Assembly: GCF_021129195.1 (NCBI RefSeq)
Contig: NZ_JAJOHW010000100.1
Location: 33,437 to 97,436, forward strand
DNA from: Chromobacterium aquaticum
Lineage (GTDB): Bacteria > Pseudomonadota > Gammaproteobacteria > Burkholderiales > Chromobacteriaceae
Reading direction: 5' to 3'
Length of the DNA: 64,000 nt
Shown here in pieces: positions 48,525-56,609 of the stretch. The notes below the pieces were generated by a model. It saw only the letters and a list, made by a program, of their open reading frames with translations. It had not been told where the DNA came from and made no database searches. Each line of letters opens with the position of its first letter. Within the stretch, counting starts at the first letter, position 1. A program made the position numbers and the translations under genes.

Positions 48525-48553
48525 AAAAAAACCGCTGCGATGCGCAGCGGTTT
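48525..48553 (-). terminator. Intrinsic terminator of minCDE-oxyR
   Basis: Stem AAACCGCTGCG / CGCAGCGGTTT with a 3-nt loop. Read on the minus strand it ends in T6 just after oxyR. Confidence 0.88.
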
Positions 48554-48571
48554 GTCCGAGTGGTGTGGCGC

Positions 48572-49510
48572 TTATTGCAGCGGCGCTTCGCCTTCCAGCA
48601 TCGCCACGCCTTCCAGGCCGGAGCGGAACACCGCCTGCTGCAGGGTGTCGATCGCTTTCTTGCGGAAGAACTGCTTGCGGGTCACCAGCAGCACGCGGCG
48701 TTGCGGTGCCGGCGCCTTGAACGGCACCACCGACAACAGCGATTCGTCGGTAGGACCTATCGAGGTCGATGGCATCACGGTGACGCCCATGCCGCTGGCC
48801 ACCATGTGGCGGATGGTGTTCAGCGAGCTGCCCTGCAGATTGGCGGCCAGCGTGCCGCCGTGGCTCTGCCGGCTGGCCAGGTCGCTGCAGGCCTGCAGCA
48901 CCTGATCGCGGAAGCAGTTGCCCTGGGTCAGCAGCAAGACGCTTTCATCGGCCAACTGGCCGGCGGAAATGCCCGCCAGTTTTTCCCAGGGATGGCCCTT
49001 GGGCGTGGCGACGACGAAGGGCTCGTCATACAAGGGGCAGGCCACGGTGCCGGCTTCTTCGAACGGATCGGCGACGATGATGGCGTCCACTTCGCCGCGC
49101 TTGAGCATTTCCGAGAGCCGGGAGGTGTAGTTCTCCTCCAGGATCAGCGGCATGTCCGGAGCCAGGATGCGCAGCGCCGGAATCAGCCGCGGCAGCAGAT
49201 AGGGGCTGATGGTGAAGATCACCCCCAGCTTCAGCGGGCCCACCAGTTCGTTCTGGTGCTCGCCCGCCAGGCGCTTGACGGTCTCGGCCTCTTCTAGCAC
49301 GCGTTGCGATTGCTCGATGATGCGTTCGCCGATCTCGGTGACGCTGACTTCCTGACCGCCGCGCTCAAACAGCGTGACGCCCAGTTCATCCTCCAGCTTC
49401 TTGATGGCGATGGACAGCGTCGGCTGGCTGACGAAGCAGCTTTGCGCGGCGCGGCCGAAGTGGCGTTCCCGCGCCACCGCGACGATGTAACGGAGTTCGG
49501 TCAGCGTCAT
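48572..49510 (-). CDS. oxyR: Hydrogen peroxide sensor OxyR
   Basis: 312-residue LysR-type regulator. The redox pair is in GNCFRDQVLQAC: two cysteines nine positions apart, like Cys199 and Cys208 of E. coli OxyR. TLTELRYIVAVARERHFGRAA and SQPTLSIAIKKLEDELG form the helix-turn-helix. Its ATG is only 3 bp after the minE stop, so it is the last gene of a minC-minD-minE-oxyR operon. Confidence 0.95.
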   Translation of the reverse strand: MTLTELRYIVAVARERHFGRAAQSCFVSQPTLSIAIKKLEDELGVTLFERGGQEVSVTEIGERIIEQSQRVLEEAETVKRLAGEHQNELVGPLKLGVIFTISPYLLPRLIPALRILAPDMPLILEENYTSRLSEMLKRGEVDAIIVADPFEEAGTVACPLYDEPFVVATPKGHPWEKLAGISAGQLADESVLLLTQGNCFRDQVLQACSDLASRQSHGGTLAANLQGSSLNTIRHMVASGMGVTVMPSTSIGPTDESLLSVVPFKAPAPQRRVLLVTRKQFFRKKAIDTLQQAVFRSGLEGVAMLEGEAPLQ

Positions 49511-49513
49511 GGC

Positions 49514-49771
49514 TCAGCGCTGGTGCTCCGGCAGCACGATATTGACTTCCAGCACTTCGAAGTCATCCTGGCGCTCCACTTGCACCTTGATGTCGTCCAG
49601 ATTGACCGCCACGTATTTGGAAATGACTTCCATCAATTCTCGCTGCAGCGCCGGCAGATAGTCGGGCGCGCTGCGGCCGTTGCGTTCGTGGGCCAGGATG
49701 ATTTGCAGGCGTTCTCTGGCAATGGCCGCGGTTTTCTGGCGCTTGCCAAAGATCATTTCGATCAGGGACAT
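49514..49771 (-). CDS. minE: Cell division topological specificity factor MinE
   Basis: 85 residues, the usual MinE length. The N-terminal MinD-activating helix ([15 protein letters not shown]) and C-terminal dimer domain ([17 protein letters not shown]) are intact. It releases MinD from the membrane to drive pole-to-pole oscillation. It starts 3 bp after minD and is followed 3 bp later by oxyR. Confidence 0.97.
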   Translation of the reverse strand: MSLIEMIFGKRQKTAAIARERLQIILAHERNGRSAPDYLPALQRELMEVISKYVAVNLDDIKVQVERQDDFEVLEVNIVLPEHQR

Positions 49772-49774
49772 GAC

Positions 49775-50587
49775 TTAACCTCCAAAGAGGCGCTTCAGAA
49801 TGCCCACTTTGGGGGCATCGAGGAAACGCATCGGGCGCTCTTCGCCCAGGAAACGGGCCACCACGTCGGAATAGGCGTCGGCAACGTCCGAGCCTTTCAG
49901 GTGGATGGCCGGGGTGCCGGAGTTGGAGGCTTGCAGAACGGTCTGCGACTCCGGAATCACGCCCAGCAGCGGCACGCGCAGAATTTCCTTCACATCGTCC
50001 ACCGACAGCATTTCGCCCTTGTCGACGCGGCCGGCGGAGTAGCGGGTGATCAGCAGGTGTTCCTTGACCGGCTCGCGGCTTTCTTCCGCGCGCTTGGACT
50101 TGGAGGACAGAATGCCCAGGATGCGGTCGGAGTCGCGTACCGAGGAAACTTCCGGATTGGTGACGATCAGCGCTTCGTCGGCGAAGTACAGCGCCATCAG
50201 CGCGCCTTTTTCAATGCCGGCCGGCGAGTCGCAGACGATGTATTCGAAGCCGGCCTCGGCCAGGTCGTTCAACACCTTTTCCACGCCGTCCAGCGTCAAC
50301 GCGTCTTTGTCGCGGGTTTGCGAGGCGGGGATGATGTAGAGGTTGTCGCAGTTCTTGTCCTTGATCAGCGCCTGGTTCAGGCTGGCTTCGCCGTTGACGA
50401 CATTGATCAGGTCATAGACCACGCGGCGTTCGCAACCCATGATCAGGTCCAGGTTGCGCAGGCCGACGTCGAAGTCGATGACGACGGTTTTGTGACCGCG
50501 CAACGCCAGGCCGGAGGAGAAGCTGGCACTGGTAGTGGTTTTACCGACGCCACCCTTGCCGGACGTCACAACGATGATTTTTGCCAC
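49775..50587 (-). CDS. minD: Septum site-determining ATPase MinD
   Basis: 270 residues. The deviant Walker A GKGGVGKTTTSA is at residues 10-21, followed by VVIDFDVGLRNLDLIMG. The C-terminal amphipathic membrane-targeting helix KVGILKRLFGG is present. MinD recruits MinC to the membrane and is displaced by MinE. Confidence 0.98.
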   Translation of the reverse strand: MAKIIVVTSGKGGVGKTTTSASFSSGLALRGHKTVVIDFDVGLRNLDLIMGCERRVVYDLINVVNGEASLNQALIKDKNCDNLYIIPASQTRDKDALTLDGVEKVLNDLAEAGFEYIVCDSPAGIEKGALMALYFADEALIVTNPEVSSVRDSDRILGILSSKSKRAEESREPVKEHLLITRYSAGRVDKGEMLSVDDVKEILRVPLLGVIPESQTVLQASNSGTPAIHLKGSDVADAYSDVVARFLGEERPMRFLDAPKVGILKRLFGG

Positions 50588-50613
50588 AGTCGATCCCTTT
50601 GAATAATGGCTTG

Positions 50614-51330
50614 TTACTCGCCGAGCGCGGTCATGACCAGGCGCTCGTTCTCGAGATAGATTTGAGTTGGCTTGCCCAGAATGCTGTCGGGCAAGGCTTG
50701 TTCGATAGTTCGATAGACTCCGGCGATGGATACCAGTTCGGCCTCCATGCTGCGAGCGAAAATGCGGGCGCCGGCGTTGCCGCGCGCGCCGGCGAGCGCG
50801 CGGCCGCGCAAGGGCGCGTAGATGTGGATATTGCCGTCGGCGATCACTTCCGCGCCGGCGCTGACCATGGCCAGCACGATCAGATCGCAGCCCTTGGCGT
50901 AGATTTGCTGGCCGGCGCGCACGGGACGGTCGACGATCATGGCGCCGGTGGCCGGGGCCGGTTCTGGCGCTGCGGGTTTGTCGGCGGGTTCCGGCGCGTT
51001 TTGCGCCGAGCGCGCCGGCGTGGCGCTGCTGGTGTAGGCCAGGCCGAACTGGCTGGCGATGCCGGCCAGCGCGGTACTGGGGTGGCGCAGCGCCACCGCG
51101 CGGATGCCGCGACGGCTGAGCATGGGCAAGAGGCGGCCGTAGTCCAGTTCCGCCGGGGCGGGCAGGGCTTCCACGTCGAGGACGAAGGCTTCGGCCGGCG
51201 CGTCGTGGCCGGTGCCGAAGCGGGCGTCCAGCGCCTGGCTCAATTCTTCCAGGTCGTCAGTGCGCAGCAGGAGCGCCAGCAGATCCAGGCTGGCGGATTT
51301 TATGTCGAATGCGTTGGCCGCAGGGCTCAT
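50614..51330 (-). CDS. minC: Septum site-determining protein MinC
   Basis: 238 residues. The N-terminal FtsZ-inhibiting domain (about 5-105) is joined by an Ala/Pro linker (about 115-135) to a right-handed beta-helix domain with IVDRPVRAGQQIYAKGCDLIVLA and GRALAGARGNAGARIF, which binds MinD. First gene of minCDE-oxyR. It blocks septation away from midcell. Confidence 0.96.
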   Translation of the reverse strand: MSPAANAFDIKSASLDLLALLLRTDDLEELSQALDARFGTGHDAPAEAFVLDVEALPAPAELDYGRLLPMLSRRGIRAVALRHPSTALAGIASQFGLAYTSSATPARSAQNAPEPADKPAAPEPAPATGAMIVDRPVRAGQQIYAKGCDLIVLAMVSAGAEVIADGNIHIYAPLRGRALAGARGNAGARIFARSMEAELVSIAGVYRTIEQALPDSILGKPTQIYLENERLVMTALGE

Positions 51331-51580
51331 TGTACTTGGCTTTATGTAGATAGATTTATTCTATGGGGCGAGTGTACTGGGTTGCAGACAGGCTTTCAAT
51401 GGCGTTGCTCAGTTCTGGCGGCAAAGGCCGTAATCGTCCGGTGTGGCGGGCTTTGGCGGTGGCGAGTGTTGCAATTGAGGGAATCGTCGGTGCGGTGCGG
51501 AAAAACGGGTTGTCTTGTAATGCTTTTGGAATGTTTGTGTTGCAAAAATGCATGAAAAATAGCAGCTTAGTGGTTTGTGC

Positions 51581-51588
51581 GTTGCAAC
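51581..51588. promoter_or_regulatory. GTTGCAAC palindrome upstream of phasin -35
   Basis: Perfect 8-bp palindrome, 8 bp upstream of the predicted -35. It shares TTGC/GCAA arms with the site at 51632. A further loose copy (GTTGCAAAAATGCA) lies about 40 bp upstream. Confidence 0.5.
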
Positions 51589-51595
51589 ATTTTTC

Positions 51596-51624
51596 TTGAC
51601 GGGGGCGGTGGCAGCAGCCACAAT
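51596..51624 (+). promoter_or_regulatory. Sigma-70 promoter of the phasin gene
   Basis: TTGACG (51596-51601), 17-bp spacer, CACAAT (51619-51624). The leader to the ATG at 51713 is about 82 nt. Confidence 0.65.
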
Positions 51625-51631
51625 GGTAATT

Positions 51632-51644
51632 GTTGCGATGCAAC
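51632..51644. promoter_or_regulatory. Operator-like palindrome downstream of phasin promoter
   Basis: GTTGC-GAT-GCAAC is a perfect 5+3+5 palindrome just after the predicted transcription start. The position suits a repressor, possibly a PhaR-type phasin repressor (inference). Confidence 0.6.
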
Positions 51645-51712
51645 ATCATGAGCGCAGGTTAAGTTCGCTGTCGTTGCTGAGCTGTCAATTTTGGATATTT
51701 TTAGGAGTTGTC

Positions 51713-52279
51713 ATGTTTACCACTACTCAAGAATTCTCCGCTCTCGGCCAGTCGCAGTTCGACAAGGCCGTGCGTTTCTCCTCCATCGTGCTGGCCGGTG
51801 CCGAGCGTCTGGCCGCGCTGCAACTGGAACTGTCGCGCAAGCTGCTGGCCGACAATGCCCAGGCCATCAAGGCCTTGAGCGAAGCCAAGGACCCGAAGGC
51901 TTTTGCCGAGGTGCAGAGCAACCTGGCTCAGCCGTCCATCGATCAGGCTTTCTCCGTGGCGCGCAATGTCTACGACGCCGCGCTGGCTACCCAGAATGAG
52001 CTGGCCGCTTTTGTCGAAGAGCAGATCGCCGAGGGCAATCAGACCCTGCTGAGCAATCTGGACCGCCTGTCCAAGAACGCACCGGCCGGCTCGGATGCCG
52101 CGGTGTCGGCGTTGAAAAGCCTGGTGAACACCTCCAACGCCGCTTTCGAAAGCGTGTCCAAGACCGCCAAGAAAGTCAGCGCGGAAATCGCCGAAGCCAG
52201 CGTGGAAGCCGCCACCAATTCGGCCAAGGCTGCCAGCGCCGCCGTCGCCCGTGGCAAGAAGGCGACCAGCGCCGCTTGA
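51713..52279 (+). CDS. phaP: Phasin family protein
   Basis: 188 residues, soluble, Ala-rich and largely helical. The phasin domain covers about 5-115 (FSALGQSQFDKAVRFSSIVLAGAERLAALQLE core). The C-terminal tail is Ala/Lys-rich like other PHA-granule phasins. Phasins coat polyhydroxyalkanoate granules. AGGAG lies 5 nt before the ATG. The codon use suggests high expression. No PHA synthase gene is in the window. Confidence 0.88.
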   Translation: MFTTTQEFSALGQSQFDKAVRFSSIVLAGAERLAALQLELSRKLLADNAQAIKALSEAKDPKAFAEVQSNLAQPSIDQAFSVARNVYDAALATQNELAAFVEEQIAEGNQTLLSNLDRLSKNAPAGSDAAVSALKSLVNTSNAAFESVSKTAKKVSAEIAEASVEAATNSAKAASAAVARGKKATSAA

Positions 52280-52299
52280 TGCCTGAGTGTTACCCAATC

Positions 52300-52327
52300 A
52301 AAAAGCCCGCAGCAATGCGGGCTTTTT
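52300..52327. terminator. Intrinsic terminator, phaP and convergent unknown gene
   Basis: AAAAAGCCCGC-AGCAAT-GCGGGCTTTTT; symmetrical, and it touches the stop of the minus-strand gene. Confidence 0.88.
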
Positions 52328-53052
52328 CAATTTGGCGCCGCGGGGGCATGGGCCGCCAGCGTACTCCATAATTGCTGCCAGGCTTGTTGGCAGCCGCCGG
52401 CGGCGACGATCAGGCGTGCCAGGCTGGCCGCGTAATGATGCTGCCGCCACGGCGCTTCCGCGAAGGCCTGGCGCGCAGACGCGGCGTCGGCGTCAAGGCC
52501 GTGTCGCTCGAGGTAGCGCAGGGATAGCTGGAGCAGTTTTTCCCATAGTTGCCATTGCCGACGCAGCGCGTTTTCCCAGTCCAGGGCGATCGGTGTGTCC
52601 GGTGTCGGCGGCGCATGCTGGCGCAGCATGAACAGCAAGCCTTCCCAGACTTGGCGCGTGTAGCGCGCGCTGCCCACCGGGCCGCAGCGCAGCCAGGCGG
52701 CGGGCAGCGGCGCCAGTGCGTCCAGCAGTGCCGCCGCGGCGGCGGATGGCGTCTGTTCCGCGCCCAGCAGCAGCATGAAGCCGAAGTCCCGGCCCAGGGC
52801 TTGCCAAGCGCCGTCCAATTCCAGCAACTGCGCGCCATGGTCCTGGCAATGCCGTTGGCGGGGCTGCAGCGCGGCCTGGTGATCGGTGTCGATATTGATC
52901 CAGCTGCCGGATGGCAGATAAAAGCCCTGCCAATCGGCGGGCAGCCAGGGCGGAGCGCCGCCGGCGTCGGCAAGCGCAGGCAGCCCCCGGCGAGCCAGCC
53001 GTTGCTGGAGCCAGTGCAGTTGCGTTGCTGAGCCTTGGGCGATGTAGGTCAC
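52327..53052 (-). CDS. Protein of unknown function
   Basis: 241 residues with no recognised motif, signal peptide or membrane helix. It is rich in Ala, Leu, Gln and Trp (about 10 Trp), with a helical C-terminal half (NALRRQWQLWEKLLQLSLRYLERHGL). Codon use matches neighbours, so it is likely a real gene. A TTGC-N3-GCAA palindrome lies about 190 bp upstream, as near phaP. A role with PHA granules is only a guess. Confidence 0.65.
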   Translation of the reverse strand: MTYIAQGSATQLHWLQQRLARRGLPALADAGGAPPWLPADWQGFYLPSGSWINIDTDHQAALQPRQRHCQDHGAQLLELDGAWQALGRDFGFMLLLGAEQTPSAAAAALLDALAPLPAAWLRCGPVGSARYTRQVWEGLLFMLRQHAPPTPDTPIALDWENALRRQWQLWEKLLQLSLRYLERHGLDADAASARQAFAEAPWRQHHYAASLARLIVAAGGCQQAWQQLWSTLAAHAPAAPN

Positions 53053-53240
53053 AGTGTTTCCGATTGGGCGACCGGCCGCGTCAAGCGTCGGACGGGTGTG
53101 AGTTGCCTTGTTGAAACGATACCCGCAATGCGATGGCGGGTAAAAGTATTATTTATCGTATTTAATAACCATCACTTGCTTTTCTGGAGGCGTCCAGCGG
53201 CATCGGACAGCTGCCGACGATTGTAGCAAATCTTGTCGGC

Positions 53241-53257
53241 ATATTGCGCTGCAATAT
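53241..53257. promoter_or_regulatory. ATATTGC-N3-GCAATAT palindrome
   Basis: Perfect 7+3+7 palindrome in the gap upstream of the unknown gene. It has the same TTGC-N3-GCAA core as the phasin operator at 51632. TGTAGCAAAT sits 15 bp to its left, a 10-mer that also starts the inverted repeat at 19922. Confidence 0.55.
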
Positions 53258-53301
53258 CAGTATTGGCGAATGTGTGGGCGCGGTGGCGGATGGGCATGAA
53301 A

Positions 53302-53324
53302 AAACCGGCGCGGGGCGCCGGTTT
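53302..53324 (-). terminator. Intrinsic terminator of ppa
   Basis: AAACCGGCGC-GGG-GCGCCGGTTT; on the minus strand a T-rich run follows. Confidence 0.85.
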
Positions 53325-53342
53325 GCATTGGGCTCAATGGCC

Positions 53343-53870
53343 TTATTTTTCGAAGCGGGCGATGCCGTCAACCAGCTCGGCCTTGGCGTCGTCCAGCGTG
53401 CCCCAGCCTTGTACCTTGACCCACTTGCCTTTTTCCAGGTCCTTGTAGTGCTCGAAGAAGTGCACCATCTGGTTGCGCAGCAGTTCCGGCAGGTCTTCCA
53501 GCTTCTGGATGGACTTGTACATCGGGCACAGTTTTTCCACCGGGACAGCCACCAGCTTGGCGTCAACGCCGGACTCGTCTTCCATCTTGATCATGCCCAG
53601 CGCGCGGCAGCGCACTACCACGCCCGGCGGCAGCGGGAACGGAGTCACCACCAGCACGTCAACCGGGTCGCCGTCGCCGGCCAGGGTTTGTGGCACGAAA
53701 CCGTAGTTGGCCGGGTACATCATGGAGGTGCCCATGAAACGGTCAACCACCAGCGCATTCCAGTCCTTGTCGAATTCGTACTTGATCGGAGCGGCGTTGG
53801 CGGAGATTTCGATTACGACGTTGAAGTCGCCCGGCATGTCTTTGCCAGGACCGATGCTTGCGAGATCCAT
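53343..53870 (-). CDS. ppa: Inorganic pyrophosphatase
   Basis: 175 residues, exactly the family I hexameric length. The signature GDGDPVDVLVVT carries the Mg2+-binding aspartates, and YPANYGFVPQTLAG precedes it. It hydrolyses the pyrophosphate released by biosynthesis. AAGGA precedes the ATG at 53870; the frame opens 10 codons earlier. An extended -10 (TGCTATAAT, 53930-53922, minus strand) is upstream. Confidence 0.96.
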   Translation of the reverse strand: MDLASIGPGKDMPGDFNVVIEISANAAPIKYEFDKDWNALVVDRFMGTSMMYPANYGFVPQTLAGDGDPVDVLVVTPFPLPPGVVVRCRALGMIKMEDESGVDAKLVAVPVEKLCPMYKSIQKLEDLPELLRNQMVHFFEHYKDLEKGKWVKVQGWGTLDDAKAELVDGIARFEK

Positions 53871-53921
53871 CAGCGGGAATCCTTGTAGAGCGTTAAACAC
53901 AGAGTTTCGATAAACCCGGCG

Positions 53922-53930
53922 ATTATAGCA
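53922..53930 (-). promoter_or_regulatory. Extended -10 promoter of ppa
   Basis: TGCTATAAT on the minus strand, about 52 nt before the start codon. The longer sequence GCTGCTATAATCGCCG recurs upstream of the DUF475 gene. Confidence 0.6.
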
Positions 53931-54001
53931 GCAGCTGCCGCGCTGCGTATCGGCCGGGTATAATCGCCGGCGATTGTGTCAGCGCGAGAAAGAACGGATA
54001 G

Positions 54002-54622
54002 ATGTTGGACAAATGGATAGTCGAGTTCGACAAGGGCCTGCGCACCCTGTTTGCGCCCGCGCAGAGCCTGCGCCCGCACCCGGACGCGGAACTGGAAGAG
54101 ACTGAGCTGGAGGCGCAGGAAAAGCAGCATGCCTTGGGCTTGATGCGGGTAAACCACTGCGGCGAAGTGTGCGCTCAGGCTTTGTACCAGGGCCAGGCCT
54201 TGACCGCGCGCACGCCGCAGGCGCGCGACGCCCTGCGCCTGGCGGCGCAGGAGGAGGTGGAGCATCTGGCCTGGACCGAGCGGCGCATACGCGAGCTGGG
54301 CGGGCGCCCCAGTCTGTTCAACCCGCTGTGGTATACCGGCTCGCTGGCGATAGGCGTGGCAGCCGGGGTCTTGGGCGACAAGTGGAATCTCGGCTTCCTG
54401 GAGGAAACCGAGCAGCAGGTGGGCGCGCATCTGGACAGCCACCTGGCCTTGTTGCCGGAAGGGGATGCCAAGAGCCGCGCCATCGTCACGCAGATGCGCG
54501 ATGATGAGCTCAAGCACGCCGACATGGCCCATGAGTTGGGCGCGGCCACGCTGCCGGCTCCAGTCAAGAGCGCGATGAAGCTGTCCGCCAAATTGATGAC
54601 CGGAGCCAGTTACCGTTGCTAG
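54002..54622 (+). CDS. coq7: 2-polyprenyl-3-methyl-6-methoxy-1,4-benzoquinone monooxygenase
   Basis: 206 residues of the di-iron Coq7 family, which performs the C6 hydroxylation of ubiquinone in place of UbiF. Iron ligands lie in the two ferritin-like halves: [18 protein letters not shown] and EEVEHLAW, then [11 protein letters not shown] and [11 protein letters not shown]. Preceded by a TATAAT (53959-53964). It complements ubiCA at the left end of the window. Confidence 0.93.
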   Translation: MLDKWIVEFDKGLRTLFAPAQSLRPHPDAELEETELEAQEKQHALGLMRVNHCGEVCAQALYQGQALTARTPQARDALRLAAQEEVEHLAWTERRIRELGGRPSLFNPLWYTGSLAIGVAAGVLGDKWNLGFLEETEQQVGAHLDSHLALLPEGDAKSRAIVTQMRDDELKHADMAHELGAATLPAPVKSAMKLSAKLMTGASYRC

Positions 54623-54753
54623 CGTTTCAATGAAAACCCTGGTTTAATATATATTTACATCTTTCCGCTGCGACTGGGACGATGGCTGCCGATATTGGAA
54701 AGCGAGGCTGAGGCCGGGGTTGACCCCAGTCATCCTTTATCAGGGAGAGCGCC

Positions 54754-55407
54754 ATGTCACTCGGATCGATCAATAGCAGCTCCAGTTCGTTTTACGCCCA
54801 GTTTTCCTTGCAGGAGAGTGTGTCCCTTTCCAGCGGCCCGTCAAGTGAGGGTGGCGGGCAGGTGCAAGGCCATGGCGGCCATCACCACCATGGCGGTGGC
54901 GGTTTTGAACAGAGCGTGCTGCAGGCCTTGCAGCAGGCGGGCATCAATGTGCCGGGCACTTCCTCGGCCACGTCTTCCTCGACCGCCACAGCGAGCAGCG
55001 GTTCGGATGCCGACGCTGACGGCTCCAGTTCCGCTGGCGGGGTGCGCCAAGCGCTTCACTCCTTCATGCATGCCTTGTTTCAAGCGGTGGGCCAGCAAGG
55101 CTCAGGGTCTGAATCGGCATCCACGGACCAGGATGGCTCGGGAGGCGATGCCTCCGGTCCCAGTTCGCCATTCGGCAACTTCCAGACCAATTTGCAGCAA
55201 CTGCTGCAAGATATGGCGAATGGCACGCAGAGCGACGCCACCAGCGCGCTGAGCAGCGCGTTCCAGAACTTGCAGCAAGCGCTGGGCAACTCAGGCTCTG
55301 GTCAGAGCCAGTCCTCCTTGCAGTCCTTCTTGCAGAATCTAAGCCAGGATTTATCGCAGAATGCAGCGAATGCGGGGATAGGCGCGGTGGTGAACACCTC
55401 GGCTTGA
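54754..55407 (+). CDS. Ser/Gly/His-rich low-complexity protein of unknown function
   Basis: 217 residues, no signal peptide. It opens with a Ser run (INSSSSSFYAQFSLQ), has a His/Gly cluster (GHGGHHHHGGGGF, about 39-51), then LQALQQAGINVPG and DADADG, which resembles a calcium-loop DxDxDG start but lacks a full EF-hand. Gln/Leu amphipathic segments follow (FQTNLQQLLQDM, FQNLQQALG, LQSFLQNLSQDLSQ). Related His/Ser-rich proteins exist in Burkholderia and Xanthomonas, function unknown. CAGGGAG is a good ribosome site. Confidence 0.75.
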   Translation: MSLGSINSSSSSFYAQFSLQESVSLSSGPSSEGGGQVQGHGGHHHHGGGGFEQSVLQALQQAGINVPGTSSATSSSTATASSGSDADADGSSSAGGVRQALHSFMHALFQAVGQQGSGSESASTDQDGSGGDASGPSSPFGNFQTNLQQLLQDMANGTQSDATSALSSAFQNLQQALGNSGSGQSQSSLQSFLQNLSQDLSQNAANAGIGAVVNTSA

Positions 55408-55425
55408 GCGGGAAAACGTTTGTCG

Positions 55426-55447
55426 ACGGGCCCGCATGCGGGCCCGT
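55426..55447. terminator. Palindromic terminator
   Basis: Perfect 22-bp palindrome (ACGGGCCCGC and its complement) between convergent genes, followed by TTGCTTT. Confidence 0.75.
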
Positions 55448-55463
55448 TTGCTTTAAACCTGTT

Positions 55464-56495
55464 TTAGCGGCGGCGATGTTTGGACGGCAGGCTGGTGACA
55501 ATGCCTAGGCCGATGATGACGACACTGATCAGACCTGTGGTCACTTCACCCAGCTCGATGTGGAGAGCGGCGGCGAACATGATGGCGACCAGGGCGGCGA
55601 TTGCCCAGAACGCCGAGGTTTCCAGGTATTTGAACTGGCCGATGATATTGCGCTCCACCAGCAGTATGGTCATTGAGCGCACGAACATCGCGCCGATGCC
55701 AAGGCCGGCGGCGATCAGCCAGAAATTATTGGTGATGGCGAAGGCGGCGATGACGCCATCCATGGAAAAGCTGGCATCCAGTGTTTCCAGGTAGACGAAG
55801 CCGATCAGGCCGTTCTTGGCCGCTGCGGTCTGAATGTCCATGCCGCCGAACAGCTGCTTGAACGCATGCAGCGCCATGAATACCACATAGCCCCAGAAGC
55901 AACTGCTGAGGAACTCCAGTTTCTGGCCTTCGGGGATTGCCGCCGTCACCAGCGCGATCAGCAGGATGGCGAGCAGCGACTGTGCGTTCTCCACCGAACC
56001 CAGCCGCGCCAGCAGCGGCTCGATGGCCGGCAGCCAGTGTTCGTCTTTTTCCTTCTTGACGAAATATTCCACCACCACCATCAACAGGAAGGTGGCGCCG
56101 AAGCCCATGATCATCAGGTGGGAGTCATGCATGATCTGCTGGTAGCGCTGCGGTTCGCGGGTGGCGATGGCAAAGGCTTCCAACAGCGGCGTGTCGCCGG
56201 CTACGGACACGATCAGCAGCGGAAACAGAATGCGCATGCCGAACACCGCCACCGCGATGCCCAGGGTCATGAAGATATTGCGCCACAGCGGGCTCATCGC
56301 CTGCAGCACCGTGGCGTTGACCACGGCATTGTCGAAGGACACGCTGGTTTCCAATATCGCCAGCACCAGGGCGGTGACGAGAAAAGAGCCGGCCACGGCG
56401 GGGCCGCCGACTTGAAAACCGTACCAGCCGGTGGCGGCCAGCACGATGGCGCTGAACAGCAGCGATCCGGTGAAGTAAGAGAGCGTGGTGCGCAT
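55464..56495 (-). CDS. DUF475 (TerC-superfamily) integral membrane protein
   Basis: 343 residues with about nine membrane helices. Acidic motifs typical of the TerC superfamily lie in helices: ETSVSFDNAVVNA (about 49-61) and ETLDASFSMDGVIAAF (about 235-250). Relatives are linked to metal (manganese, tellurite) export, but the substrate is unknown. The leader has two hairpins (see 56496-56572) and an extended -10 promoter TGCTATAAT. Confidence 0.85.
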   Translation of the reverse strand: MRTTLSYFTGSLLFSAIVLAATGWYGFQVGGPAVAGSFLVTALVLAILETSVSFDNAVVNATVLQAMSPLWRNIFMTLGIAVAVFGMRILFPLLIVSVAGDTPLLEAFAIATREPQRYQQIMHDSHLMIMGFGATFLLMVVVEYFVKKEKDEHWLPAIEPLLARLGSVENAQSLLAILLIALVTAAIPEGQKLEFLSSCFWGYVVFMALHAFKQLFGGMDIQTAAAKNGLIGFVYLETLDASFSMDGVIAAFAITNNFWLIAAGLGIGAMFVRSMTILLVERNIIGQFKYLETSAFWAIAALVAIMFAAALHIELGEVTTGLISVVIIGLGIVTSLPSKHRRR

Positions 56496-56575
56496 GATGA
56501 TTTCTAGCTGTTGTCAGGCCGGGCCAAGGCGCCCGGCATCCCCGCCGCAAAGCGGGGTTTGCGGCGATTATAGCA
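56496..56575 (-). promoter_or_regulatory. Promoter and structured leader of DUF475 gene
   Basis: On the minus strand TGCTATAAT (56575-56567) is an extended -10. The 65-nt leader folds into CCGCAAA/TTTGCGG and GCCGGGC/GCCCGGC hairpins. It does not show the conserved core of the yybP-ykoY manganese riboswitch. Confidence 0.5.
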
Positions 56576-56609
56576 GCCCGGCTGTCAACGCTCAGGCCGC
56601 GCGGAGGTG

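Larger units (their letters stand above)
51331..51712. promoter_or_regulatory. minC-phaP divergent regulatory region (382 bp)
   Basis: No credible gene. The right part is the phasin promoter region with TTGC/GCAA palindromes; the left part is AT-richer than its surroundings (TAGAATAAATC on the minus strand) and should hold the min operon promoter. Short ORFs on both strands here have no ribosome sites or family features. Confidence 0.6.

Noticed and set aside
51363..51649. Short ORFs on both strands in the minC-phaP gap
   Set aside because: No ribosome site or recognisable domain, and they cover the phasin promoter region.
56496..56570. yybP-ykoY manganese riboswitch before the DUF475 gene
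   Set aside because: Only two simple hairpins in 65 nt; the conserved core sequence is not present.
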